A stretch of 34,075 nt of DNA from Verrucomicrobiota bacterium (GCA_030018915.1 JASEHE010000010.1:1-34075), one strand, 5' to 3'; numbered from the stretch's first letter, positions 8,317 to 17,018 are shown. Notes: generated by a model not told the origin, from the letters alone. Program-made: numbers and translations.

Positions 8317-8446
8317 TCTTGCGGCTCTTCAAGTCCAGGAAAGCCGCCAGAATCCCCGGGATGACCCCCGAAAACCCCCGAAAAAAAACTGCCTGGACTA
8401 CTTCATTCCCAAACGTTCTGTCCCATGAACCGTGAACACTTTCTTT
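8317..8446. other. Short spacer after aminotransferase remnant
   Basis: Nothing coding is seen. The piece CATGAACCGTGAACAC near 8424 resembles half of the GGTTCACGGTT repeat family. A run of A near 8383 has no clear stem. Confidence 0.4.
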
Positions 8447-10291
8447 TCACAGCCAATAGCGCAGGGCATAGGCGCCGGACTCCAGGAGCATGGCGCGCCA
8501 GGAGCGGGACTCGTGTTGGGAAAGCGTCACCTCGCGGCACTGGGCGAGGTCGGTCATGGTTTGCTCGCGCAGGCAACTGGCCAGGGCAGGGTCGGCCACA
8601 ACGGCCACGGCTTCGAGCTGGTGGACAAAGCTGCGGTGGTCGAAGTTGTAGCTGCCCACGATGGCCCAGGCGTCGTCAATGACCGCGGTTTTGGCGTGCA
8701 GCATACTGTGCGGCCACTCGAAAATCCGCACGCCGCACGAAAGCAGTTCGCTGTAAAGGTTGCGGCCGGCGTAAGCGGCGAAAGTGACGTCGCTTTGCCG
8801 GGCCACGGCCACGATCACGAGCACGCCGCGCCGCGCCGCGCGGGCAAGCGCGCGACGGACCGGCCGATTGGGAATGAAATAGGCGTTTTCAATTAGGATA
8901 TAGCGCTGGGCGCGCCGGATGGCGCGCAAGTATGCCCGGTGAATCCGCAGGCGGCAGCGGAACTCCTTGTTCCCGATGATGTGGACCGGCACATTCCCGG
9001 CGCCGCTGGGCGCGCCCGTCGTATCGGGGCCATGTTCCTCGCCTTGGCGCATGATCACGAGCGAGCGCAGTCGGCGCCGCGCCCGGGCTTTGAGGCGGGC
9101 GGCAGGGGTGGCGCTCTCGGCGTAGGGGATGGCCTGGCGCCAGCCCTGCTCGAAAAGCCTTTCCGCCGCCTGGGCCACGTCCGCGCCGTCAAGGCGGATG
9201 TGCGTGTCCCGCCACTCGCCGCCGCTTGCTGCCGCGGAGTCGTAATCGTCCGAGATGTTCAGGCCGCCGGTGAATGCGGTGCGGCGGTCTACGACGAGAA
9301 TCTTGCGATGGTCGCGGCGGTTGATGGCCCAGAGCGGGCGGGTCCAGACCAGCGGGTTGTAGACGGCCACTTCGACGCCCGCTTCCGTGAGAGCGTGAAC
9401 AAAACATTCGGGCAGCCCCAGCGAGCCGATGTAGTCGTAGAGGAGTCGCACGCGCGCGCCGCCGTGAGCGGCGCGAATCAGGGCGTCCTGGAACCGCGCG
9501 CCAACGCGATCGGCGCGAAAAATGTAGGTTTCCAGGTCCACGGTGGCCGCAGCGGAACCGATGGCGGCAAGCATCTCCGGATAGGCTTCGCGACCGTCTA
9601 CGAGCAGGCGCGCGGCCGAGGCGTATTGGAACCGCGCGGGGTAGCGGGCGTAGCGGGCCACCGGGTCGGTGGGGGCGGGCGGTGGGGCGAGCGGCGGCGG
9701 AAGAATCAGCGGCTCAACCGGGATGGTTCTTGCGGCGCGGCGCAGACGGCGGCTGCGCCGCCAGGCCCGCCAGGTCCAGACCAGGACGACGGTCGTCGGG
9801 TACGACAACAGGGCGGCCCCGACTCCTGTGACGAGCACGCCGAGGATCAGCGGCCCCAGGACGTCCAGCCCAAGGTCCCCGACGGCGGCGCGAAGATTGG
9901 CCAGCGACCGACCGGCCGCGCTCCACTGCCAGTCGGTCAGGATTGTCCGCAACGCGCCCACGGCTTGATCGATCTCCGCAGTCTGTCCGGGCCAGAGCAG
10001 CGCGCCGATCCGGAACTGCAAGAAGGCCTGCGGCGCCATGGTCAGGGCATTACTGGCGAGCTGAGGGAATGGCGCGACGGTCTTGTTCCCGCGCGCAATC
10101 CATGCAAACAGCAGGCTCAACGGAATCTGCAGGCCGGGCAAGGGAATGGCTGCGGCGAAGAAACCGGCTGCCGCGCCGCGCGCCATGCGCGCGGCGGAAT
10201 CGCGGCCGCTCACCAGCCGGAGCAGCCGCCGCGAGGCCCGGCCCCACAATCGCCGAGCCGCCGATGTCCGCATGCCAGACTGACTGCTCAT
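8447..10291 (-). CDS. DUF2062 membrane domain fused to phospholipase D / cardiolipin synthase-like domains
   Basis: Residues about 30-185 are a DUF2062-type membrane region, with GAAAGFFAAAIPLPGLQIPLS and a second hydrophobic stretch at LGPLILGVLVTGVGAALLSY. After a Pro-rich linker, residues about 215-600 form a two-repeat phospholipase D fold. Both HKD motifs are intact: HRKILVVDRR with FTGGLNISDDY, and LHAKTAVIDD with VGSYNFDHRS. Such enzymes join or transfer phosphatidyl groups, as in cardiolipin synthesis from phosphatidylglycerol, at the inner membrane. The fusion order is unusual, since DUF2062 is normally a stand-alone or glycosyltransferase-linked domain. The start at 10291 lacks a clear ribosome site; ATG 10273 is an alternative. 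It stands alone, with spacers on both sides. Confidence 0.88.
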   Translation of the reverse strand: MSSQSGMRTSAARRLWGRASRRLLRLVSGRDSAARMARGAAAGFFAAAIPLPGLQIPLSLLFAWIARGNKTVAPFPQLASNALTMAPQAFLQFRIGALLWPGQTAEIDQAVGALRTILTDWQWSAAGRSLANLRAAVGDLGLDVLGPLILGVLVTGVGAALLSYPTTVVLVWTWRAWRRSRRLRRAARTIPVEPLILPPPLAPPPAPTDPVARYARYPARFQYASAARLLVDGREAYPEMLAAIGSAAATVDLETYIFRADRVGARFQDALIRAAHGGARVRLLYDYIGSLGLPECFVHALTEAGVEVAVYNPLVWTRPLWAINRRDHRKILVVDRRTAFTGGLNISDDYDSAAASGGEWRDTHIRLDGADVAQAAERLFEQGWRQAIPYAESATPAARLKARARRRLRSLVIMRQGEEHGPDTTGAPSGAGNVPVHIIGNKEFRCRLRIHRAYLRAIRRAQRYILIENAYFIPNRPVRRALARAARRGVLVIVAVARQSDVTFAAYAGRNLYSELLSCGVRIFEWPHSMLHAKTAVIDDAWAIVGSYNFDHRSFVHQLEAVAVVADPALASCLREQTMTDLAQCREVTLSQHESRSWRAMLLESGAYALRYWL

Positions 10292-10696
10292 GGCTTCAAG
10301 AGGTTCCTGTGGTTGACGGTTCAGCGGTTCACGGTTGTCCGGCTTCGGCGCCTAAGCGCTCGCATTCGCAAATACTGTGACGTTTCTCCGAAGGCGGCCC
10401 GCAACCTCGGCTCGACTGATCCCGCCGAAGTCCGGGCGCGGGCCGGCGCCACCCGGAAGTCGGCGCCCACCTCAGCCAATACGTCACCATATTTACGAGC
10501 CAGAGCGCTAGCCCTAACCCTCGCTACTGGGGCGCATGTTCGCGCGTAAGTCCTTGATTTGCAAGCCTACGGCCTCGAAGGTCTGGAGCCATCGTCCTTC
10601 CTGAAATCCAGCCCCTCAGAATGAGGCGCTTACACCGGCAAGACGCTCGAAAAAGCCGCTTTCGAGGTCGAGTTGCGAAAATCAGGCTAACGCGCT
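10292..10696. other. 405-base spacer with one dispersed repeat
   Basis: The spacer lies between corA and the DUF2062-phospholipase D gene, both on the minus strand. It holds the repeat at 10311-10337. The long track ORFs through it (8939-10549 plus, 10524-11567 minus) are shadows of the flanking genes. No RNA gene or clear terminator was seen. Confidence 0.5.
10311..10337 (+). repeat. Short dispersed repeat, GGTTCACGGTT family (copy 2)
   Basis: Reads GGTTGACGGTTCAGCGG then TTCACGGTTG, matching the core of the copies near 2725, 16803 and 29215. It lies just upstream of the DUF2062-phospholipase D gene. Confidence 0.6.
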
Positions 10697-11671
10697 TCAC
10701 CACCAGCGTTTCAAGCGCAGCAGCCAGTAGAGCAGAGCTGTGCCCGCGAAAGTGACGCCGAAGACCCAGGCATAGGCGCACTTCGATTCGAACTCCGGCC
10801 AGTGGTGAAAGTTCATGCCGTAGAAGCTGGTGACGATCAGGATCGGCATGGACAATGTGGCCAGAATGGTCAGCACCTTGGTGACGCGGTTGACCTCGTT
10901 CTGCTGGAGGCTGAAGTGGATGTCCAGCGTATTGCTCAGCGATTCGCGGTAGGTGTCGGCGAGCGTGGCGATGCGAACGAGCTGGTCCAGCAGGTCGCGG
11001 TAGTAGGGGAGCATGTGCGCGCGGACGATCTTGAACTCGCCGTGGGCGAGGCGGGAGATCACCTCGCGTTGCGGGCCCACGATCAGGCGGAGCCGTTGGA
11101 CTTCCGCCTTGAGCTTCATCACGTTGCCTATCACGTCTCTGGGGCGCCGGGACAAGACGTTGGCCTCCAGATCGGCGATGTCGCCGGCCAGATTCTCGAT
11201 GGCGGGCTCGAAGCTGTCCAGCAGAAAGTCCAGGATCGTGTAGGTCAGCCGGTCGGGCGCTCGGGCCACGGCCGGCGCGTTGCGCCGAATCCGCTCGACG
11301 GTCGCCTCCACGCAGCGGACCGGCGCCCGGTGAAAAGTGACCAGGCAGTTCTTGCCGATAAACAGGTTCAATTCCGTGGTCTTGAACTCGTGTTCCGCGG
11401 CGGAGAAACCGACCGAGTGGATGACCATGAACACGCAGTTCTCGTACTCGTCCGCCTTGCAGCGTTCGGACGCGGCAAGGCAGTCTTCGACGGCCAGCGG
11501 ATGGAAATGAAAGATGCCGTCCAGAATCGCCTTGGCCTCTTCGTCGGAGCCCTGGATGTCTACCCATAGCTGGACGCCGTCGTCGTAGAGAAAGACGTTC
11601 AGGAGATCGGTGGAAACGTCCTGGCTGATCAGCCGTCCCTGCGTCTGATTGAAGACGAACGAACGAATCAT
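10697..11671 (-). CDS. corA: CorA-family magnesium/divalent cation transporter
   Basis: The protein (324 residues) is a CorA-type channel, which works as a membrane pentamer letting Mg2+ (or Co2+/Ni2+) in. The defining YGMN motif is near residue 285, between two C-terminal membrane helices (TKVLTILATLSMPILIVTSF and YAWVFGVTFAGTALLYWLL). The N-terminal cytoplasmic domain contains the typical HPLAVEDCL and the long helix region DLLDQLVRIATLADTYRESL. The track ORF begins at 11776, but the first 35 residues run through a palindromic repeat; ATG 11671 (MIRSFVF) with AAGGG upstream is preferred. It appears monocistronic. Confidence 0.92.
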   Translation of the reverse strand: MIRSFVFNQTQGRLISQDVSTDLLNVFLYDDGVQLWVDIQGSDEEAKAILDGIFHFHPLAVEDCLAASERCKADEYENCVFMVIHSVGFSAAEHEFKTTELNLFIGKNCLVTFHRAPVRCVEATVERIRRNAPAVARAPDRLTYTILDFLLDSFEPAIENLAGDIADLEANVLSRRPRDVIGNVMKLKAEVQRLRLIVGPQREVISRLAHGEFKIVRAHMLPYYRDLLDQLVRIATLADTYRESLSNTLDIHFSLQQNEVNRVTKVLTILATLSMPILIVTSFYGMNFHHWPEFESKCAYAWVFGVTFAGTALLYWLLRLKRWW

Positions 11672-11705
11672 GCGCTGCCCTTTCGTCTTGCGGCCGACCG
11701 GTTTG

Positions 11706-11741
11706 CCCGCATATTTCACACTCCCGCGCGAAATATGCGCC
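11706..11741. repeat. Palindromic repeat, GCATATTTC...GAAATATGC family (copy A)
   Basis: Arms GCATATTTC (11709-11717) and GAAATATGC (11730-11738) flank a 12-base loop ACACTCCCGCGC. It lies just upstream of corA. Related hairpins occur at 19902, 19979, 21757 and 28085. Confidence 0.75.
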
Positions 11742-11920
11742 CTTCGGGCCGTGATGCGCCCGCCAGGCGGGCGCAAACGTGGCTAGCTACATTCACGGCG
11801 TCTCTCGACACCGCGTCACGTCGGAACCCGGCGCAGCCAGTACGATGACACGCGCCCGGGAAATTTTCAAGCGGAAAGAAAAGCTCGCCAACCGCTCCGC
11901 GATTTCGCTACCCTGCGCCA

Positions 11921-12676
11921 ATGAGCGCCGACCTGATGCGGAGACTCTCGCTGTTCTCGACCGGCGCGCGCCACCAACTGTCAGTGGCGATCACGCTGGT
12001 GGTCGTGATCCCGCTGTTCTCCTTCGCTTTCGTGGTCGTGACGCGCGTCTTTTCCCCAAGGGTTTATTCGGCGTGGATACAGGCGCTGATCTCCTTTCTC
12101 GCGCTCGTTCTGGGCGTCACGGGGTTCCTGATGCTTCGGCGCTATCCGCGCCACATCGAAAGCCTCAAGAACTACCTCAAGGTCATGGCCCAGGGCGAGC
12201 TTCCCACGGAAATCCGCCTGCGCGAAGACATGGACGACGTGAGCGCAATCGCCCGGTACCTGAATATGATCCTGGTGGAAATGCGCCGAAAGATGGAGCT
12301 GCTCGAGCAGCAGCTCATACTCGAGCAGCAGATGCAGAAGACGATCCAGGCGCAGGCCGAGCAGTTGTTCGTGGCCGAGCGGCACCGGGTCATGATCGAA
12401 AGCCTGGGAACTGCCTGCCACCACATCGGACAGCCTGCCACCGTGCTGCAGTTCCACCTCGACTCGATCGCCCGGAGCGACCTGTCGCCCGATACCCGCG
12501 AGAAAGTGGAAGGATGCCGCCGGGCCATCGAAGCAATCGCCGATATTCTGAACCGGCTGCGCAGCGTCGGCGAATACCGGACTATCCCCTATCAGCCCAT
12601 GCCGACAGGCGGTGTCCCGCGCGACGGCGACCATATCCTGGACATCGGGCCCGGCAATCGTGCCGGCGGCTCATGA
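11921..12676 (+). CDS. Membrane sensor-like protein with HAMP/DHp-like region but no ATPase domain
   Basis: The 251-residue protein has two membrane helices (about 20-42 and 52-72) with almost no periplasmic loop, a HAMP-like stretch to about residue 125, a Gln/Glu-rich coiled coil (LLEQQLILEQQMQKTIQAQ), and a helix ESLGTACHHIGQPATVLQFH that resembles a histidine-kinase dimerisation helix with candidate phospho-His 167 or 168. The N, G1 and G2 boxes of a kinase ATPase domain are missing. It could be phosphorylated by another kinase, act as a scaffold, or be a truncated kinase. The last 30 residues have no recognisable fold and overlap the pyrC end by six bases, which hints at loss of the original C-terminus. 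The start has no clear ribosome site. Confidence 0.7.
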   Translation: MSADLMRRLSLFSTGARHQLSVAITLVVVIPLFSFAFVVVTRVFSPRVYSAWIQALISFLALVLGVTGFLMLRRYPRHIESLKNYLKVMAQGELPTEIRLREDMDDVSAIARYLNMILVEMRRKMELLEQQLILEQQMQKTIQAQAEQLFVAERHRVMIESLGTACHHIGQPATVLQFHLDSIARSDLSPDTREKVEGCRRAIEAIADILNRLRSVGEYRTIPYQPMPTGGVPRDGDHILDIGPGNRAGGS

Positions 12677-14011
12677 TCCGCGGCGTTCCGCCACAATCTT
12701 GCCGTCTCTTGCCACGATCTTGCCCTCGACCATCGTGATGACGGCTTTGCCCTGAAGCGCCAACCCATCGAAGGGACAGTTTCGACCCTTGGAATGAAAT
12801 TCCTTCGCGTCAACTTTCCATTCCCGGTCCGGATCAATGATGACAACGTCCGCCGACGCGCCCGGCGCCAGACTGCCCACTCCTTCGGCGTCGAGCCCGA
12901 AGATTCTTGCCGGCGCGATCGTCAATTTTTCGATCGCCTGCATCAGCGTTAGAATGTCCGGACGCACCAAGCAGGTCAGCGCCAACCCCAACGTTGTTTC
13001 CAGGCCGATCACGCCGAACGGCGCGTCATCCCAGCGGCGGTTCTTGTCGTCCGACGAGTGAGGCGCATGGTCGCTGGCAATAACGTCAATCGTGCCGTCG
13101 CGCAATCCCTGTCTTACGGCAGCCACGTCATTGCGTGTTCTCAGAGGAGGATTCGCCTTCGCGTTCGGGCCGATGCGTTCGGCGTCGTCCGCCGTCAGCA
13201 AGAAGTGGTGCGGAGTCGCTTCCGCGGTCACTCGGACGCCGCGTTTCTTGGCCGCAGCAATGATCTCCACGGATTTCGCAAGACTCACATGGGAAATGTG
13301 AACGCGCGCCCCGGCCTTTTCCGCCAGCTCGATGTCGCGTTTAACAAGGACATCCTCGGATGTGTAGGGGGGACCGCCAGGTCGACCATAAGGCAGGCAG
13401 CGCGGGAATCGCTTCCGCGACGCGCCCGACTCCACGCGCTCGATCTTTTCCCTGTGCATTTGGGATTCTTCGCAGTGAGGACTCGCCAAAATGTCGCATT
13501 CTCTCCCCTGCTCGAGAGCGCGTTGCATCAATCTTGCTGTTGGGACCGGATGCCCATCGTCCGAGATCGCTCGGGCTCCGGCCCGTTTCAACCCGGCGAT
13601 GTCGGCCAGTTTCTCGCCATTCATGCCGACGGTAATCGCCGCTTTGGTATAGAAGCGGACAATGCTCTTCTCGCGGGCGGTCGCCAGGAGGCGCCGAACC
13701 CGGGCAGGGGTGTCTATTGGGGGAATCGTATTCGGTTCCGTTACCACAGCGGTGAACCCACCGGCGGCTGCCGCGCGCGACCCGCTCCGAATATCTTCCT
13801 TGTGTTCCTGTCCCGGCTCTCTGAAATGGACATGAACGTCCACCAAACCGGGCGCAACCAATTTGCCGCGCGCGTCTATGACTCTAGCCCGGGAATCCAC
13901 GATGTCGCGGCTGATTTGCTTGACATGACCGCCATCAATCAGAATGTCAAGAGGTTCCGCCTGGGAAAGCTCCGTCCTCGCCACTATGCCGTTCTTGATG
14001 AGCGTTCTCAT
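12671..14011 (-). CDS. pyrC: Dihydroorotase
   Basis: The 446-residue amidohydrolase closes carbamoyl-aspartate to dihydroorotate in pyrimidine synthesis. Zinc ligands are visible in DVHVHFREPG, in ASPHCEES, in HISHVS, and in the metal/catalytic DVIASDHAPHS. The size fits class I dihydroorotases. The region between the HCE and HISHVS motifs (IERVESGASRKRFPRCLPYGR) differs from the usual VMNEGxxSxxLGLPG loop and is more basic. It ends tail to tail with the sensor-like gene, overlapping by six bases. No other pyrimidine gene is in the window. Allantoinase is the main alternative but is less likely given the overall dihydroorotase-like sequence. Confidence 0.9.
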   Translation of the reverse strand: MRTLIKNGIVARTELSQAEPLDILIDGGHVKQISRDIVDSRARVIDARGKLVAPGLVDVHVHFREPGQEHKEDIRSGSRAAAAGGFTAVVTEPNTIPPIDTPARVRRLLATAREKSIVRFYTKAAITVGMNGEKLADIAGLKRAGARAISDDGHPVPTARLMQRALEQGRECDILASPHCEESQMHREKIERVESGASRKRFPRCLPYGRPGGPPYTSEDVLVKRDIELAEKAGARVHISHVSLAKSVEIIAAAKKRGVRVTAEATPHHFLLTADDAERIGPNAKANPPLRTRNDVAAVRQGLRDGTIDVIASDHAPHSSDDKNRRWDDAPFGVIGLETTLGLALTCLVRPDILTLMQAIEKLTIAPARIFGLDAEGVGSLAPGASADVVIIDPDREWKVDAKEFHSKGRNCPFDGLALQGKAVITMVEGKIVARDGKIVAERRGS

Positions 14012-14280
14012 TTTCGCGTTGCCTGGAGAGTAAGGAGTCCGGAGTGGAAAAGCGAGAGATTTTGTTTTCCGAACGGCAGTGTAACGGGTCAGAAGCCGTG
14101 AAAGAATTGAGTTTCCATGAACACGTCCGTGCTGTAGCCATCTTCGTCGATGAACTCGGCGAAGAACGGGTCCGCCCGCTGCTGAGAGGCGCGAATTCAG
14201 CCTTTACTTCTCAGCCGCGGCCGCTTTCCCAGTGTGTCTATGGTCTTTCCTGTCGTTGCATGGTTTTTCCCGCCGCTTCA
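14012..14280. other. Decayed spacer between pyrC and transposase remnant
   Basis: The only protein-like stretch is on the minus strand at 14089-14196, described separately. The listed plus-strand ORF 14044-14340 shows no family features. No RNA gene was seen. Confidence 0.4.
14089..14196 (-). pseudogene. Orphan C-terminal coding fragment
   Basis: The minus strand has a 35-codon open stretch reading QQRADPFFAEFIDEDGYSTD then VFMETQFFHGF and a TGA stop, preceded by an in-frame stop. It uses mostly G or C at third codon positions, as the real genes here do, and its composition is natural. There is no start codon or upstream body. It looks like the tail of a deleted gene; I do not recognise the family. 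Confidence 0.35.
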
Positions 14281-14560
14281 GGCCGCCGCACCCTGCCGTT
14301 GCGCGCGCCAGCTCAGTCGCTCGTTGTGCTCATCCATTGAGCCGATGAAATCAATCCCATTCTCATCCAGGGCCACCACATTCTCCCGACTGCTGAACCC
14401 TCCATCGGCGACCACCTGTCTCGGTTTCTGTCCGGCGCTCTGTTCGACACGCTCGACGGCGCCGACCAGTTCGCCGTGGTTACTACCCGACTGGGTGACA
14501 CCCGCCCCCACGATCAGACCATGCGCCGCATCGGTCGAGAGCTGGGCGTTGCCGCTGGGC
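14281..14560 (-). pseudogene. Transposase fragment (DDE family, IS remnant)
   Basis: The open minus-strand frame encodes APSGNAQLSTDAAHGLIVGA and then QKPRQVVADGGFSSRENVVA. The STDAAHGLIVG and VVADGGFSSREN segments match the core around the second catalytic aspartate of IS4/IS5/IS1182-like DDE transposases. Only about 90 residues remain of an expected 350-500. The N-terminal and C-terminal catalytic parts are gone and no terminal inverted repeats could be placed. Its upstream edge abuts the PDZ remnant, implying that insertion followed by deletion removed the front of that gene. Confidence 0.72.
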
Positions 14561-14965
14561 GCGAACCGCCAGGCGCTGTTCCCGAACCTGCCGGCCGGCG
14601 ACTACACGATCGAGACCACTGGCGGCAAGCGGTTCGCCAGCATGCGCGTCGCCGTGGCAGCGGATGCCGTCGCGCGGTTTGTCGCCGACCCGCGAAACGC
14701 GATCCGCGTGGCGGTGACGGACGAGCGCGGCTACCTGCGGCAGGCAGGTTTCCAGAGCGAGGACCTCATCGTGGCCTTTAACGCCGTGGCGTTCAAGGAG
14801 CTCGGCAACATCGAACCAATGCTGCGGGGGCTCAAGGCCATGAAGCGAGTCTATGCCACCGTGGTGCGGGGCGACAAGATGTTCGAGATCGAGATCAACC
14901 CGGCCAAGCTCATGGAAGACGACATCGGCGGCCGGCTGTTCCCCCTTCAGGTCGCCCGGCAGTAG
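14555..14965 (+). pseudogene. 3' remnant of a PDZ-domain protein gene
   Basis: The frame closing at 14965 reads naturally from about ALFPNLPAGDYTIETTGG, a carboxypeptidase-like (Ig-fold) segment, into a PDZ domain: RGYLRQAGFQSEDLIVAFN, then FKELGNIEPMLRGLK and YATVVRGDKMFEIEI. It ends with the tail MEDDIGGRLFPLQ. Upstream the same frame crosses the antisense transposase fragment, so the front of the gene is missing and no plausible start exists. Such proteins are usually exported and PDZ-containing, but nothing more can be said. Confidence 0.65.
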
Positions 14966-15050
14966 TCCGCGACGATTCTTGCATCATCATTTTCTCTCCT
15001 CCACCCTCCGTCCTCTCTCCAATCCGAACGCCGCTCCTCCGCGCGGACGG

Positions 15051-16226
15051 TCACAGGCGTTTGACGAACGCGCGAATGCGGGAGAGCGCCTCGCGAAGCT
15101 CGTCCAGGTCGGCGGCAAACGAGCAGCGCATGAAGCCTTCGCCCGAGGCTCCGAACGCGGCGCCGGGCACACAGGCCACTTTCTCCTCGTCGAGCAGGCG
15201 CAGGGAGAACTCCCTGGATCTCATCCCGAATCCACCCACGCGCGGGAACGCGTAGAACGCGCCCTCCGGCCGGTGGCATGGCAGGCCGATCTCGTTCAGG
15301 GCCGCATGCGTCAGGTTGCGGCGGCGCCGGTACTCGTCGCGCATCCGGGCCAGGTCCGGCGCGCCGCCGCGCAGGGCTTCCAGCGCCGCCTTCTGGCTCA
15401 GAATGGGCGCGCAGAGCATCGTGTACTGGTGAATCTTCATCATGGCCTCGGTGAGGTCCGGCGGAGCGCACGCGAACCCCACCCTGAATCCGGTCATGGC
15501 CCAGCTCTTGGAGAAACCGTTCAGGAAGATTGTGCGCTCTTTCATGCCGGGGAACGCGGCCACGCTCACGCGTTGAGCGTCAAAGGTCAGCTCGGAATAG
15601 ATTTCGTCGGCGATCACCACGAGGTCGCGCTCGACGGCCAGCTCGGCGATGCCTCGGGCGTCGTCATGGGTCAGGACGGCGCCGGTGGGATTGGTCGGAA
15701 AGTTCAGAAGCAGGACGCGGGTTCGCGGGGTGATCGCCGGCTCGATTCGCGCGCGGGTCAGCCGGAAACCGTCCTCGCGCCGCGTGGCGACCGCCACGGG
15801 CGCGCCGTGGGCCAGGGCAATCACGGGCGCGTACGAGACGTAGCACGGCTCGTGGTAGAGCGCCTCATCGCCGGGATTCATCACGGCGCGAACAGCCAGG
15901 TCGAGCGCCTCGCTCACGCCGGCCGTAACGAGGATTTCGGACGCCGGGTCGTACGCAATCTGAAACGACTCCCGAACATAGTCCGCGATGGCCCGCCGGA
16001 GCTCGAGCAAGCCCAGGTTGGAGGTGTAGGCGGTCGCTCCGCGGTCGAGCGCGTAGATGGACGCCTCCCGAATGTGCCAGGGGGTGACGAAATTCGGCTC
16101 GCCGATGCTCAGGCTGATCACGTCCTGGCGCGTGCTGACGATGTCGAAGAACTCGCGGATGCCGGAGCGCGGAATGCCCTGGAGATGAGCGGCGACGCGA
16201 CGGCCTTTGTCTTTCGTGAGATTCAT
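15051..16226 (-). CDS. Class I/II PLP-dependent aminotransferase (aspartate/aromatic type)
   Basis: The roughly 391-residue fold-type I aminotransferase shows LSIGEPNFVTPWHI, TAYTSNLGLLELRRAIA, the substrate loop NFPTNPTGAV, ADEIYSELTFD, the PLP lysine in GFSKSWAMTGFRVGF, and the C-terminal arginine in FMRCSFA. The donor is probably glutamate or aspartate, with the keto acid unspecified. Two starts compete: GTG 16238, which overlaps the regulator stop as GTGA, and ATG 16226, which has GAGAGG four bases upstream; the latter is chosen. Pairing with an Lrp/AsnC gene is a common arrangement in which the regulator senses the amino acid. It is distinct from the argD class III fold. Confidence 0.88.
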   Translation of the reverse strand: MNLTKDKGRRVAAHLQGIPRSGIREFFDIVSTRQDVISLSIGEPNFVTPWHIREASIYALDRGATAYTSNLGLLELRRAIADYVRESFQIAYDPASEILVTAGVSEALDLAVRAVMNPGDEALYHEPCYVSYAPVIALAHGAPVAVATRREDGFRLTRARIEPAITPRTRVLLLNFPTNPTGAVLTHDDARGIAELAVERDLVVIADEIYSELTFDAQRVSVAAFPGMKERTIFLNGFSKSWAMTGFRVGFACAPPDLTEAMMKIHQYTMLCAPILSQKAALEALRGGAPDLARMRDEYRRRRNLTHAALNEIGLPCHRPEGAFYAFPRVGGFGMRSREFSLRLLDEEKVACVPGAAFGASGEGFMRCSFAADLDELREALSRIRAFVKRL

Positions 16227-16234
16227 TTCGCCTC

Positions 16235-16714
16235 TCACGGCGAGACCGGCAGCCGCTCGTCGCCGGCCTTGTCTTCCATCAGCACGCCGTGGTCTTTGTA
16301 GGTCTTGAGCATGAAATGCGTGGACGTGGAGAGCACGCCTTCGATGGTGGCCAGTTTCTCGCTGACGAAATGGGCCGCTTCGCGCAGATTGTGGCCGGCG
16401 AGGAACACGAGCAGATCGTAGGTGCCCGACATGAGGAACAGGGATTCCACCTCGGGAAACTTGCTGATCCGCGATGCGATCCGATCGAATCCGCCTTCGC
16501 GCTTGGGCGTGATCTTTACCTCGATGACCGCCTGTACGCTGTTCGGATCGAGCTGGTTCGGGTTCAGGATGGCCTGGTAGGCCCGAATCATGCCCTTGGC
16601 CTCGTAGTCGGTGATGCGCTGCTTGACCTCGTCCTCCGGGAGGCCGAGCATGCGCGCCAGGTCGCGCGGCGATTCCAGGGCATTTTCTTTCAATATCTTC
16701 AGAAGTTCGTCCAT
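16235..16714 (-). CDS. Lrp/AsnC family transcriptional regulator
   Basis: The protein (159 residues) has an N-terminal winged helix-turn-helix (LESPRDLARMLGLPEDEVKQRITDYEAKGMI) and a C-terminal RAM ligand domain (AVIEVKITPKREGGFDRIAS, SLFLMSGTYDLLVFLAG). Lrp/AsnC proteins bind small molecules, usually amino acids, and assemble into octamers on DNA. The start at 16714 is chosen over the track start at 16741 because AAGGA sits seven bases upstream and MDELLKIL begins the domain naturally. The gene overlaps the downstream aminotransferase, which is its likely target along with itself. Confidence 0.9.
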   Translation of the reverse strand: MDELLKILKENALESPRDLARMLGLPEDEVKQRITDYEAKGMIRAYQAILNPNQLDPNSVQAVIEVKITPKREGGFDRIASRISKFPEVESLFLMSGTYDLLVFLAGHNLREAAHFVSEKLATIEGVLSTSTHFMLKTYKDHGVLMEDKAGDERLPVSP

Positions 16715-16802
16715 ACGCGTCCTTGGGTTTACAGGTTCCACGATCTATTATAGCATCAGCGCCTTGTGTTCAAGGAAAAACTCCTGGGGGAATGAAGAAC
16801 CT

Positions 16803-16830
16803 GGCATGGTTCAAAGTTCACGGTTCAGCG
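16803..16830 (+). repeat. Short dispersed repeat, GGCATGGTTCA family (copy 3)
   Basis: Reads GGCATGGTTCAAAGTTCACG then GTTCAGCG, matching copies near 2725 (minus) and 29215 (plus). Confidence 0.65.
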
Positions 16831-16911
16831 CCGCCACCGGCCCGAGGCTGGTCGGACAGATCGATCGAGCGACCGTCGAAAAAGGCGTTGGGTAGGGCAT
16901 CGGCCCTGTAT

Positions 16912-17018
16912 CCGTTTCGTCCTCGTACTCGCACTCGGAAAGTGGAGGAAAATCGAGGACGATTACGAAGGTGGTGGGACATGTGCCCTACATGAATTGC
17001 GAAACCGCGGGGTTTTTC
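16912..17018 (+). repeat. Compound hairpin repeat (copy 2)
   Basis: Aligned to the minus strand of 7911-8030, it shares GGAAAGTGGAGGAAAATCGA, GATTACGAAGGTGGTGGG, CATGTGCCC and CATGAATTGCGAAAC. The long arms are less perfect here, and 13 bases inside one arm are missing relative to copy 1. It ends about 110 bases before the ECF sigma gene, in the same orientation. Confidence 0.7.

Noticed and set aside
8424-8440. CATGAACCGTGAACAC as another copy of the GGTTCACGGTT repeat
   Set aside because: Only about half the motif is present; too short to call.
8939-10549. 536-residue plus-strand ORF over the phospholipase D gene
   Set aside because: No domain features; the opposite strand encodes intact HKD motifs.
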